Source: Streptomyces sp. Go-475
GTDB lineage: Bacteria > Actinomycetota > Actinomycetes > Streptomycetales > Streptomycetaceae
Direction: 5' to 3'
Length of the DNA stretch: 64,000 bases
Assembly: GCF_003330845.1 (NCBI RefSeq)
Contig: NZ_CP026121.1
Location: 6,429,501-6,493,500 of the forward strand
This document shows positions 25,372-33,829 of this stretch, piece by piece. The position numbers were made by a program, and so were the translations under genes. Every line of letters begins with the position of its first letter. Within the stretch, counting starts at the first letter, position 1. Below the pieces are notes generated by a model. The model did not search any database. It was not told the origin of the DNA and was given only the letters and a program-made list of their open reading frames with translations.

Positions 25372-25385
25372 CAAACACACGTTCG
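25372..25385 (-). promoter_or_regulatory. LexA (SOS) box upstream of lexA
   Basis: On the minus strand it reads CGAACGTGTGTTTG, a full match to the Gram-positive/actinobacterial consensus CGAACRNRYGTTYG. Its position 60 bp before the lexA start fits autorepression. Confidence 0.85.
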
Positions 25386-25779
25386 AGTGAAAAAACGCGA
25401 ATCGCCGGACGCGATCATGTGTCCGGGTGTATTGGCGGCCGCGTCACCTGGCGGGCAAAAGGGCCCATTGCTGTACTCTTCACCGCCGGGGTGATCGCCT
25501 CGTGGACTGCTGCCCCAGTCTGCCATCCGGCATTCCCCTGCCCCGGGGTCAGCGCTCATCTGTGCGGGAGCCCCACGTCCCCTCCTCGCGGCGCCCACGG
25601 TATCTCCGCATGCGCCGTAGCGATACTGCTGTGCACGAAGGGATGCGGCCGCAGCCGGATCAGGCCGTGAACGGCGGTGCCGTGGAAGGTGTGCGAGGGT
25701 GGCGCGACGTCGTCCGTCACGCGCTACCTGCGGCTACTCGCGCGACACGCGCGCACTGCGTGGATGTATGAGCCAATCC

Positions 25780-25823
25780 CCACATCTAGTGGTTGGATTG
25801 CAGCAGCAGCCCAGAAGTTGTGG
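25780..25823 (+). promoter_or_regulatory. paired NrdR-box-like dyads upstream of nrdRJ
   Basis: Two related 13-bp dyads, ccacatctagtgg (25780-25792) and ccagaagttgtgg (25811-25823), begin exactly 31 bp apart, about three helical turns. Known NrdR boxes are AT-richer dyads (acac...gtgt) occurring in pairs about 15-16 or 31-32 bp apart in front of nrd operons. They lie about 110-150 bp before nrdR. The assignment is by spacing and symmetry; the sequence match to the consensus is partial. Confidence 0.6.
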
Positions 25824-25930
25824 TCCCCCGGGTCTGAGTGCCCATGGTCATCGCCTATGCTTGGGGCTGCTTCGTGGGGCGCAAGAGGCCCGCGAGGCTA
25901 TTGAGTCTGCTGTGAGGAGGGTTGGAGTTC

Positions 25931-26491
25931 ATGCACTGCCCCTTCTGCAGGCACCCCGACAGCCGTGTCGTCGACAGTCGTACGACCGACGACGGCACGT
26001 CGATCCGCAGGCGCCGCCAGTGCCCTGACTGCTCCCGTCGTTTCACGACCGTGGAGACGTGCTCGCTCATGGTGGTGAAGCGGTCCGGAGTCACCGAGCC
26101 CTTCAGCCGTACGAAGATCATCAACGGGGTGCGCAAGGCGTGCCAGGGTCGGCCCGTGACCGAGGACGCGCTCGCCCAGCTCGGGCAGCGGGTCGAGGAA
26201 GCGGTACGGGCCACCGGAAGCGCCGAGCTGACCACCCACGACGTGGGGCTGGCCATACTCGGCCCGTTGCAGGAGCTCGACCTCGTCGCCTATCTGCGCT
26301 TCGCCTCCGTCTACCGGGCGTTCGACTCGCTCGAGGACTTCGAGGCGGCCATCGCGGAGCTCAGAGAAGAGACGGGACGCCCCGACGCGGACGACGGCGA
26401 CCGCGAGGACACGGCCGCGGGGAGCCAGGAAGACGACCGCGGGCGCGGAGGGACGGCACAGGTCCCCGAGCCCGCAGGCGCCGCCGACTGA
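25931..26491 (+). CDS. nrdR: transcriptional repressor NrdR
   Basis: ATP/dATP-sensing repressor of ribonucleotide reductase genes. 186 residues. Zinc ribbon: [20 protein letters not shown] and [15 protein letters not shown] (four Cys). The ATP-cone follows ([51 protein letters not shown]). It has an extended acidic Gly/Asp-rich tail compared with the ~150-residue norm. ATG 25931 has ggaggg/tggag upstream. It lies 164 bp before nrdJ in the same direction, the usual Streptomyces nrdRJ operon. Confidence 0.96.
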   Translation: MHCPFCRHPDSRVVDSRTTDDGTSIRRRRQCPDCSRRFTTVETCSLMVVKRSGVTEPFSRTKIINGVRKACQGRPVTEDALAQLGQRVEEAVRATGSAELTTHDVGLAILGPLQELDLVAYLRFASVYRAFDSLEDFEAAIAELREETGRPDADDGDREDTAAGSQEDDRGRGGTAQVPEPAGAAD

Positions 26492-26553
26492 CCGGCGGGC
26501 CGGACCCGGACGGCAGCTCCGGGCCCGGCCGGGCGGCGGCGATGTGAAGACCT

Positions 26554-26584
26554 GTTGCGGGCGATGTGAGTGGGTGCCCGCAAC
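26554..26584 (+). promoter_or_regulatory. hairpin in the nrdR-nrdJ spacer
   Basis: gttgcgggc (26554-26562) and gcccgcaac (26576-26584) form a perfect 9-bp stem with a 13-nt loop containing a second copy of gatgtga. No U-run follows, so it may be a processing or attenuation element rather than a terminator. Confidence 0.5.
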
Positions 26585-26655
26585 ACCAGACAGAACACCG
26601 TGCCACGGGAACAACGGGGCACTTCAGGGCGTTTTCGCCCGTACAGGGAGGCGGC

Positions 26656-29535
26656 ATGACAGAGACGGCGAGCGGTCCGGCACGGAGTTCCCGCGCCAGG
26701 AGCACCAAGGCGAGCAAGGGCCTGCGTGTCGAGCGCATCCACACCACCCCGGGGGTCCACCCCTACGACGAGGTGGCCTGGGAAAGCCGTGACGTCGTCA
26801 TGACCAACTGGCGCGACGGCTCGGTCAACTTCGAGCAGCGCGGCGTCGAGTTCCCCGACTTCTGGTCGGTGAACGCGGTCAACATCGTCACCAGCAAGTA
26901 CTTCCGCGGTGCCGTGGGCACCCCGCAGCGCGAGACCAGCCTCAAGCAGCTGATCGACCGCATCGTGAAGACCTACCGGAAGGCCGGGGAGGACCACAAG
27001 TACTTCGCCTCGCCCGCCGACGCCGAGATCTTCGAGCACGAGCTGGCGTACGCCCTCCTGCACCAGATCTTCAGCTTCAACAGCCCTGTCTGGTTCAACG
27101 TCGGCACCAAGCAGCCCCAGCAGGTCTCCGCCTGCTTCATCCTGTCCGTCGACGACTCCATGGAGTCGATCCTCGACTGGTACAAGGAAGAGGGCATGAT
27201 CTTCAAGGGTGGCTCCGGCGCCGGCCTGAACCTCTCCCGGATCCGCTCCTCCAAGGAACTGCTGTCCTCCGGTGGCAACGCCTCCGGCCCGGTCTCCTTC
27301 ATGCGCGGAGCCGACGCCTCCGCAGGAACGATCAAGTCCGGTGGCGCCACCCGCCGCGCCGCCAAGATGGTCGTCCTCGACGTGGACCACCCGGACATCG
27401 AGGACTTCATCGAGACCAAGGTCAAGGAGGAGGAGAAGATCCGCGTCCTGCGCGACGCGGGCTTCGACATGGACCTGGGCGGCGACGACATCGCGTCCGT
27501 CCAGTACCAGAACGCCAACAACTCCGTCCGTGTGAACGACGAGTTCATGAAGGCGGTCGAGCAGGGCGGCCAGTTCGGGCTGCGCGGCCGGATGACCGGC
27601 GAGGTCATCGAGGAGGTCGACGCCAAGGCGCTCTTCCGCAAGATCGCCGAGGCCGCCTGGGCCTGCGCCGACCCCGGCATCCAGTACGACGACACGATCA
27701 ACAACTGGCACACCTGCCCCGAGTCCGGCCGGATCACCGCGTCGAACCCGTGCAGCGAGTACATGCACCTGGACAACACGTCCTGCAACCTGGCCTCGCT
27801 GAACCTGATGAAGTTCCTGAAGGACGACGGCAAGGGCAACCAGTCCTTCGAGGCCGAGCGCTTCCAGAAGGTCGTCGAGCTGGTCATCACCGCGATGGAC
27901 ATCTCGATCTGTTTCGCGGACTTCCCGACGCAGAAGATCGGCGAGAACACGCGCGCGTTCCGCCAGCTGGGCATCGGCTACGCCAACCTCGGCGCCCTGC
28001 TGATGGCCACCGGCCACGCCTACGACTCCGACGGCGGCCGCGCCCTCGCCGGTGCCATCACCTCCCTGATGACCGGTACGGCGTACCGCCGCTCCGCCGA
28101 GCTGGCCGCGGTCGTCGGCCCGTACGACGGCTACGCCCGCAACGCCGACGCCCACAAGCGCGTCATGAAGCAGCACTCGGACGCCAACGACAAGGCCGTC
28201 CGCATGGACGACCTGGACACCCCGGTGTGGGCCGCCGCCAGCGAGGCCTGGGGAGACGTGCTGCGCCTCGGTGAGAAGAACGGTTTCCGTAACTCCCAGG
28301 CGTCCGTGCTCGCCCCGACCGGCACCATCGGCCTCGCGATGTCCTGCGACACCACCGGTGTCGAGCCCGACCTCGCGCTGGTCAAGTTCAAGAAGCTGGT
28401 CGGCGGCGGCTCGATGCAGATCGTCAACGGCACCGTTCCGCAGGCCTTGCGCCGCCTGGGCTACCAGGAGGAGCAGATCGAGGCGATCGTCGCCCACATC
28501 GCCGAGCACGGCAATGTGATCGACGCCCCTGGTCTCAAGCCCGAGCACTACGAGGTGTTCGACTGCGCCATGGGCGAGCGGGCCATCTCCCCGATGGGCC
28601 ACGTCCGCATGATGGCCGCGATCCAGCCCTGGATCTCCGGCGCCATCTCCAAGACGGTCAACATGCCGGAGACGGCGACCGTCGAGGAGGTCGAGGAGAT
28701 CTACTTCGAGGCCTGGAAGCTCGGCGTCAAGGCCCTCGCGATCTACCGCGACAACTGCAAGGTCGGCCAGCCGCTCTCCGCCAAGAAGAAGGAGGAGAAG
28801 AAGGCCGAGGAGCCCGCCGTCGTCGAGACCAAGGTCGAGAAGGTCGTCGAGTACCGCCCGGTCCGCAAGCGCCTCCCGAAGGGACGTCCCGGCATCACCA
28901 CGTCCTTCACCGTCGGCGGTGCCGAGGGCTACATGACCGCCAACTCCTACCCGGACGACGGTCTCGGTGAGGTCTTCCTGAAGATGTCCAAGCAGGGCTC
29001 GACCCTCGCGGGCATGATGGACGCCTTCTCCATCGCGGTCTCCGTCGGCCTCCAGTACGGCGTGCCCCTGGAGACGTACGTCTCGAAGTTCACGAACATG
29101 CGCTTCGAGCCGGCCGGTATGACGGACGACCCGGACGTGCGGATGGCGCAGTCGATCGTCGACTACATCTTCCGCCGCCTGGCGCTGGACTTCCTGCCCT
29201 TCGAGACCCGGTCCGCGCTCGGCATCCACTCCGCCGAGGAGCGCCAGCGTCACCTGGAGACCGGCTCGTACGAGCCGAACGAGGACGAGGTCGACGTGGA
29301 GGGCCTGGCCCAGTCGGCCCCGCGGGCCCAGGAGCTGAAGGCCGTCACCGCGCCGAAGAACGACGAGGCGACCAAGCCCGCCCCGCAGCAGGCTCACACC
29401 AGTGCCGAACTGGTCGAGATGCAGCTGGGCATCCAGGCGGACGCCCCGCTGTGCTTCTCCTGCGGTACGAAGATGCAGCGCGCCGGTTCCTGCTACATCT
29501 GCGAGGGCTGCGGCTCGACCAGCGGCTGCAGCTGA
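26656..29535 (+). CDS. nrdJ: adenosylcobalamin-dependent (class II) ribonucleoside-diphosphate reductase
   Basis: 959 residues, oxygen-independent reductase that makes dNDPs using coenzyme B12. Conserved elements: FNSPVWFNVGTKQPQQVSAC (substrate/active cysteine region), FKGGSGAGLNLSRIRSSKEL, NPCSEYMHLDNTSCNLASLN (radical-relay Cys, Asn/Glu), APTGTIGLAMSCDTTGVEPD. The C-terminal Cys-rich tail CFSCGTKMQRAGSCYICEGC regenerates the active-site disulfide. ATG 26656 has gggaggcggc upstream. Streptomyces has both class Ia (nrdAB) and this class II enzyme, both controlled by NrdR. Confidence 0.97.
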   Translation: MTETASGPARSSRARSTKASKGLRVERIHTTPGVHPYDEVAWESRDVVMTNWRDGSVNFEQRGVEFPDFWSVNAVNIVTSKYFRGAVGTPQRETSLKQLIDRIVKTYRKAGEDHKYFASPADAEIFEHELAYALLHQIFSFNSPVWFNVGTKQPQQVSACFILSVDDSMESILDWYKEEGMIFKGGSGAGLNLSRIRSSKELLSSGGNASGPVSFMRGADASAGTIKSGGATRRAAKMVVLDVDHPDIEDFIETKVKEEEKIRVLRDAGFDMDLGGDDIASVQYQNANNSVRVNDEFMKAVEQGGQFGLRGRMTGEVIEEVDAKALFRKIAEAAWACADPGIQYDDTINNWHTCPESGRITASNPCSEYMHLDNTSCNLASLNLMKFLKDDGKGNQSFEAERFQKVVELVITAMDISICFADFPTQKIGENTRAFRQLGIGYANLGALLMATGHAYDSDGGRALAGAITSLMTGTAYRRSAELAAVVGPYDGYARNADAHKRVMKQHSDANDKAVRMDDLDTPVWAAASEAWGDVLRLGEKNGFRNSQASVLAPTGTIGLAMSCDTTGVEPDLALVKFKKLVGGGSMQIVNGTVPQALRRLGYQEEQIEAIVAHIAEHGNVIDAPGLKPEHYEVFDCAMGERAISPMGHVRMMAAIQPWISGAISKTVNMPETATVEEVEEIYFEAWKLGVKALAIYRDNCKVGQPLSAKKKEEKKAEEPAVVETKVEKVVEYRPVRKRLPKGRPGITTSFTVGGAEGYMTANSYPDDGLGEVFLKMSKQGSTLAGMMDAFSIAVSVGLQYGVPLETYVSKFTNMRFEPAGMTDDPDVRMAQSIVDYIFRRLALDFLPFETRSALGIHSAEERQRHLETGSYEPNEDEVDVEGLAQSAPRAQELKAVTAPKNDEATKPAPQQAHTSAELVEMQLGIQADAPLCFSCGTKMQRAGSCYICEGCGSTSGCS

Positions 29536-29560
29536 CGCCGAGCGCCTGAGGAGATGACAG

Positions 29561-29589
29561 AGGGGCACCGTCCACGGGACGGTGCCCCT
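29561..29589. terminator. terminator between nrdJ and the TerD gene
   Basis: Perfect 13-bp stem (29561-29573 with 29577-29589), 3-nt loop, followed by tc/tt. Works for the convergent genes on both sides. Confidence 0.85.
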
Positions 29590-29611
29590 CTTGTCGTTGG
29601 CGGCGCGGGGC

Positions 29612-30145
29612 CTACGGGCGGTGTGCCGCGCCCATCGTCCTGGCGAAGGACACCGGGTCGCCTTCGAAGCCGTGGAGGCCGGGCCGGAAGGTCCACGCGC
29701 CGGAGCTGTCCCGGGTGAACTCCGCGACCGTCGCCGCCGTCGCTCCCAGGACGCCGCCGAAGTCGTCCTCGGCGAGGACGTCGTATCCCTCGCGGATGCG
29801 CAGGCCGGGGTTGACCACGCTGACGAAGGTGCGTTCCGCCGGGCGCTGCTGGATGACGACTCCCACCACCACGCGCGCGTACCGGCCGTCGAGCCGGTCG
29901 AGTTCCAGTGTCATGACCTCGTCGTAGCCGAAGCCCTGGCCGTCCTTGCTGTCCCGGTTGAGGTAGATGGTGCCGTCGGGGGAGCGGCTGTCGAAGTGCA
30001 CCACGTAGGCGGGATCGCCGTGCGGATCGTCGGCCGGATAGGTCGCCGCGACGAGGTCCAGGTCGGTGGACGGCTGTCCCGCCGGACTGGGATCCCACCG
30101 CACCGCGATCTCCACCTTGCGAAGTCCCTTGTTGAGCCCGTCCAC
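29612..30145 (-). CDS. TerD-family calcium-binding stress protein
   Basis: 177 residues, single TerD domain. The TerD core is visible as KVEIAVRWDPSPAGQPSTDL DLVAATYP, followed by DGTIYLNRDSKDGQGFGYDE and LRIREGYDVLAEDDF; Asp residues in these loops bind calcium in the family. GTG 30145 (VDGLNKGLRKVEIA) is chosen for its ggggaaggggac upstream and because the domain begins there. TerD proteins are linked to tellurite resistance and stress; streptomycetes have many paralogues, some affecting development. No other ter gene is adjacent. Confidence 0.88.
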   Translation of the reverse strand: MDGLNKGLRKVEIAVRWDPSPAGQPSTDLDLVAATYPADDPHGDPAYVVHFDSRSPDGTIYLNRDSKDGQGFGYDEVMTLELDRLDGRYARVVVGVVIQQRPAERTFVSVVNPGLRIREGYDVLAEDDFGGVLGATAATVAEFTRDSSGAWTFRPGLHGFEGDPVSFARTMGAAHRP

Positions 30146-30300
30146 CAGCGTCCCCTTCCCCGTACCGACCCGCCCGTTCGCCCCAACTGCCGGGCACTCA
30201 CGACTGTTTGTCCATCCTGCCACGCGCACGGGTGCGCGCGTGGGGGAGCGGTCCAGCCGAGAGTGACCGGCGCCACGCTCCGTGGCCTTACCATGGCGCG

Positions 30301-30906
30301 GTGCTGGTCAAGTGGATTCGCTGCACCGTGGTGGACCGCCGCGGTTTCGAGCGGGGGCAGCGGAAGTGGGCGGGGCTTCTGGGGGAGCCGGGGTTTCGCG
30401 GGCAGGGGGGTGGCTGGAGCCGGGGGCGACCGGACGTGGCGCACATCTTCGCGTTCTGGGAGAGCCGTGCCTTCTACGACTCGTTCATGGCGCGGTCCCA
30501 CGACCGGCTCGCGTCGGCCCAGTCGGGCACCTTCAAGGACGCGCAGGTCAGACTCTTCGACTACCGCTTCGACGTGAAGACGGGCTTCGAACCGCGCTTC
30601 ACGGACGCCGACCTGCTGCGGGTGGCGCTGTGCCGGGTCCATGAGGAGCGGGCCGAGCACTTCGTGCTGATGCAGGAGAAGGTGTGGAACCCGGCCATGG
30701 CGGGTTCGCCCGGGATGGTGCGCGGGCTGTTCGGCGAGGCACCGGGACACGAGTACCTGGTGTTGTCGATGTGGCGCTCGGCCGCGGAGCACGGCAAGTA
30801 CCGCACCGAGCGAGTGGAACGGCTCGCCCTGAGGGCCCAGACGGAGGCGGACGTGGCGGCACTCACCGGGGACGTCGTGGACATGGAGCCGAGCTGGACG
30901 GTGTGA
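30301..30906 (+). CDS. DUF4937-like protein with two ABM-like halves
   Basis: 201 residues. Starts VLVKWIRCTVVDRRGFERGQ with WAGLLGEPGF, resembling the DUF4937 domain; the second half (GFEPRFTDADLLRVALCRVH ... HEYLVLSMWRSAAEHGKYR) resembles an antibiotic-biosynthesis-monooxygenase-like (ABM/dimeric alpha-beta barrel) repeat. GTG 30301 is used. No catalytic residues are obvious and the function is unknown. It stands alone between divergent TerD and the SOS-box-containing gap. Confidence 0.65.
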   Translation: MLVKWIRCTVVDRRGFERGQRKWAGLLGEPGFRGQGGGWSRGRPDVAHIFAFWESRAFYDSFMARSHDRLASAQSGTFKDAQVRLFDYRFDVKTGFEPRFTDADLLRVALCRVHEERAEHFVLMQEKVWNPAMAGSPGMVRGLFGEAPGHEYLVLSMWRSAAEHGKYRTERVERLALRAQTEADVAALTGDVVDMEPSWTV

Positions 30907-31029
30907 TTCCGTGCCTCCACGTGCCGCACGGGGCAGCCCCGGACGCCGGGGACGGGGCGGGTGCCGGTCCGGAGGGGTGCGTTCTGCATCGGCCACGACG
31001 ACCTGCTTCGGAAGAACTGGACTTTCGAT

Positions 31030-31043
31030 CGAACGGATGTTCG
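31030..31043 (+). promoter_or_regulatory. second consensus LexA (SOS) box
   Basis: CGAACGGATGTTCG matches the actinobacterial LexA consensus CGAACRNRYGTTYG at every position. It lies 96 bp upstream of the phosphatase start at 31139. A small ORF of about 49 codons begins with ATG at 31048, five bases after the box (MWSVVQDLCDLRSKGAVRVL ...) and overlaps the phosphatase start, so the regulated start is not settled. Confidence 0.7.
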
Positions 31044-31138
31044 GTCGATGTGGTCTGTGGTGCAGGATCTGTGTGACCTACGCTCCAAGGGCGCGGTACG
31101 TGTGCTCGACCGGCCCTCACCCGATCTAGGGTTTTGGC

Positions 31139-31798
31139 ATGGCACGACCACGGCGCATCGTCCTTGTCCGGCACGGCGAGTCAACGGGCAATGTTGATGA
31201 CTCCGTGTACGAGCGTGAACCCGACCATGCCCTGGCGCTGACCGAGCGCGGCCGGCGGCAGGCTGCGGCGACCGGCGACCGGTTGCGTGAACTGTTCGGC
31301 GACGAGCGCGTCAGCGTCTACGTCTCCCCGTACCGCCGTACGCACGAGACGCTGCGGGCCTTCCGCCTCGACCCCGGACTCATACGCGTCCGCGAGGAAC
31401 CCCGGCTGCGCGAGCAGGACTGGGGCAACTGGCAGGACCGGGACGAGGTCCGCCTCCAGAAGGCCTACCGTGACGCGTACGGCCACTTCTTCTACCGATT
31501 CGCCCAGGGCGAGTCCGGCGCCGACGTCTACGACCGGGTCGGCGGGTTCCTGGAGAGCCTGTTCCGCAGCTTCGAGGACCCCGACCACCCGCCGAACGTG
31601 CTGATCGTGACCCACGGCCTGGCCATGCGGCTGTTCTGCATGCGGTGGTTCCACTGGACGGTCGCGGAGTTCGAGTCGCTGTCGAACCCGGGGAACGGCG
31701 AGGTGCGGATGCTCGTTCTGGGAGACGACGGCAAGTACACGCTTGACCGGCCGTTCGACCGCTGGCGAGATCCCGAGCCGTACGGGGTCACTGGATAG
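31139..31798 (+). CDS. histidine phosphatase (phosphoglycerate mutase-like) superfamily protein
   Basis: 219 residues. N-terminal RHG motif RIVLVRHGESTGN with the catalytic His, ALTERGRRQAAATGDRLREL, the VSPYRRTHETLRAF segment and the second His in VLIVTHGLAMRLFCMRWFHW. Such enzymes hydrolyse phosphomonoesters from sugars, nucleotides or proteins; specificity cannot be told. A tagggt at 31127-31132 could serve as -10 for a leaderless ATG start. It is 12 bp upstream of the ADP-ribosylglycohydrolase gene and probably co-transcribed. The preceding SOS box suggests damage-linked expression. Confidence 0.88.
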   Translation: MARPRRIVLVRHGESTGNVDDSVYEREPDHALALTERGRRQAAATGDRLRELFGDERVSVYVSPYRRTHETLRAFRLDPGLIRVREEPRLREQDWGNWQDRDEVRLQKAYRDAYGHFFYRFAQGESGADVYDRVGGFLESLFRSFEDPDHPPNVLIVTHGLAMRLFCMRWFHWTVAEFESLSNPGNGEVRMLVLGDDGKYTLDRPFDRWRDPEPYGVTG

Positions 31799-31810
31799 AG
31801 TGGCAGGGCG

Positions 31811-32719
31811 ATGACCGCTGACTCCTCCCTCGACGCGCGCCTGGACCGCGCCCTGGCAGCCCTGCGCGGACTGTCCGTGGGGGACGCCCTGGGCTCCCAG
31901 TACTTCGTGCCGGTGAACTACCCGCTGCTGAAGCGGCGCGAGGTGCCGTCCGGGCCGTGGCAGTGGACCGACGACACGGAAATGGCGTGTTCCGTCGTCG
32001 CCGTCCTGGCCGCCCACCACCGCATCGACCAGGACGCCCTGGCCCGTTCCCTCGCCGGGCACCACGATTTCGACCGGGGCTACGGTCCCGCGGTCAACCG
32101 CCTCCTGCGGCTCGTCCGCGAGGGCGGCGACTGGCGCGAACTCGCCGCCGGGCTCTTCAACGGGCAGGGGTCCTGGGGCAACGGCGCCGCGATGCGGATC
32201 GCCCCCCTGGGTGCCTGGTACGCGGACGACCCGGAGCAGGCGACCCACCAGGCGGAGATCTCGGCCTATCCCACCCACCAGCACCGCGAGGCCGTCGTCG
32301 GCGCCATGGCCGTCGCCGCGGCCGCCGCGTTCGCCGCCGCGCCGGGCGGCCCGCCCGGCGCCGGGGCCCTCCTCGACGGGGTCATCGAGCTGGTGCCGCA
32401 GAAGAGCGCGGTGGGCGCGGGGCTGCGCCGGGCCCGGGACATGCTCGACTACGGTGACGCGGCCACGGTCGCGGCCGTGCTGGGCTGCGGACGGCGCACG
32501 ACCGCCCATGACACCGTGCCCTTCGCCCTCTGGTCGGCCGCGAGAAGCCTCGGCGACTATGAGCAGGCGTTCTGGACGACGGCCCAGGCCGGCGGGGACG
32601 TCGACACCACCTGCGCCATCGTGGGCGGTGTGATCGCCTCGGGGAAGGCGGGTACGCCGCCCGCCGAGTGGACGGAGCGGACGGAGCCGCTTCCCGACTG
32701 GGTGCCCACGTCGGCCTAG
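31811..32719 (+). CDS. ADP-ribosylglycohydrolase family protein
   Basis: 302 residues. Magnesium-binding motifs of the ARH/DraG fold are present: RGLSVGDALGSQYF, QWTDDTEMACSV (TDDT), and the C-terminal QAGGDVDTTCAIVGGVIASG (metal-binding DxDT). These enzymes remove ADP-ribose from proteins or hydrolyse related ADP-ribose compounds. Starts with ATG 31811, 12 bp after the phosphatase gene. The coupling with a histidine phosphatase is seen in Streptomyces but their common substrate is unknown. Confidence 0.88.
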   Translation: MTADSSLDARLDRALAALRGLSVGDALGSQYFVPVNYPLLKRREVPSGPWQWTDDTEMACSVVAVLAAHHRIDQDALARSLAGHHDFDRGYGPAVNRLLRLVREGGDWRELAAGLFNGQGSWGNGAAMRIAPLGAWYADDPEQATHQAEISAYPTHQHREAVVGAMAVAAAAAFAAAPGGPPGAGALLDGVIELVPQKSAVGAGLRRARDMLDYGDAATVAAVLGCGRRTTAHDTVPFALWSAARSLGDYEQAFWTTAQAGGDVDTTCAIVGGVIASGKAGTPPAEWTERTEPLPDWVPTSA

Positions 32720-33059
32720 CGGCCGCAACTCTCCGTGCGCTCCGGGAACTGTCGGTGCCCGGCCGCGCGTCCGGGTTCGCGCTTCGCTCCGTGGTTCACG
32801 AATGCGACACGATGCTGGGAAGTGCGTCTGGGCACCGCGAACGGGTGCGTCTTCGACGCCATCCCGGCGATGATGGTGTACCCGTCCAGAATGTGCGGCT
32901 GTGAATGACAGGACCAGGAAATCGAGGAGATGATCGACCAGTTGAGGGTTCCGCCGCTGCGGCCGAGCGGCGCCTGGCGGCGGCTGGCGAGGGCCGCGAC
33001 CCTGCCCGGGGAGGCCAGGGTGTCGCGGGCGGTTCCGGGCGGCGTAACCTAGGGGCGCC
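32720..33059. other. intergenic region before rnhB
   Basis: 340 bp. No ORF here has a recognisable domain, RBS-supported start and codon usage together. The rnhB promoter presumably lies in the right half. Confidence 0.5.
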
Positions 33060-33761
33060 ATGCCGTACGAACCGCCTACTCACACCGTCGAGCGCTCCCT
33101 TCGAGCCACGACCGGAGCGAAGATCGTTGCAGGTGTCGACGAGGTGGGGCGCGGCGCGTGGGCCGGCCCTGTCACCGTCTGCGCGGCGATCACCGGACTC
33201 CGCCGACCGCCCGAGGGCCTCACGGACTCGAAGCTCCTCACCATCAAGAGGCGCACCGAACTCGCCGAGGAACTGCGCAAGTGGGTGACGTCGTACGCCC
33301 TGGGGCACGCCTCCCCGGAGGAGATAGACGATCTGGGGATGACGGCCGCGCTGCGGCTCGCGGCGGAGCGTGCTCTGGTCGCTCTGCCGGTCCGGCCCGA
33401 CGCGGTCATCCTCGACGGCAAGCACGACTATCTCGGTGCGCCCTGGCGGGTCCGTACGGTGATCAAGGGTGATCAGTCGTGCGTGGCGGTCGCCGCGGCT
33501 TCGGTGATCGCCAAGGTCCAGCGCGACAAAATGATGGCCGAACTGGGTATCGACCATGCAGACTTCGGTTTTGCGGACAACGCCGGGTATCCCTCACCCG
33601 TGCACAAGGCCGCACTGGCGGAGCGGGGGCCCACCCCCTACCACCGGTTGTCGTGGGCGTATCTTGATGCGCTGCCCCAGTGGCGGCACCTCAAGAAGGT
33701 CCGCAGCTGTACGGACGGAAGCGTTCCGGAAATCGAGGGCCAGCTCGGCTTCGACTTCTGA
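33060..33761 (+). CDS. rnhB: ribonuclease HII
   Basis: Removes RNA from RNA-DNA hybrids and single ribonucleotides from DNA. 233 residues. The hallmark [20 protein letters not shown] (Asp/Glu metal ligands) is near the N-terminus, followed by [30 protein letters not shown] (third Asp) and [20 protein letters not shown]; the fourth ligand lies in [12 protein letters not shown] 33060. It sits among nucleic-acid metabolism genes (nrdJ upstream, recQ downstream). Confidence 0.95.
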   Translation: MPYEPPTHTVERSLRATTGAKIVAGVDEVGRGAWAGPVTVCAAITGLRRPPEGLTDSKLLTIKRRTELAEELRKWVTSYALGHASPEEIDDLGMTAALRLAAERALVALPVRPDAVILDGKHDYLGAPWRVRTVIKGDQSCVAVAAASVIAKVQRDKMMAELGIDHADFGFADNAGYPSPVHKAALAERGPTPYHRLSWAYLDALPQWRHLKKVRSCTDGSVPEIEGQLGFDF

Positions 33762-33829
33762 CGGTTTCGTCCGCACGCACGCGCCACCCGCCGACGCGGG
33801 TCGTACCAACGTTTGATAAATATCAACCC

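Noticed and set aside
26311..29568. 1085-codon open frame opposite nrdJ
   Set aside because: Antisense shadow of nrdJ; repeated Leu/Asp/Gly composition arises from nrdJ codons.
32905..33288. Plus-strand ORF upstream of and overlapping rnhB
   Set aside because: Overlaps rnhB out of frame, no RBS or domain.
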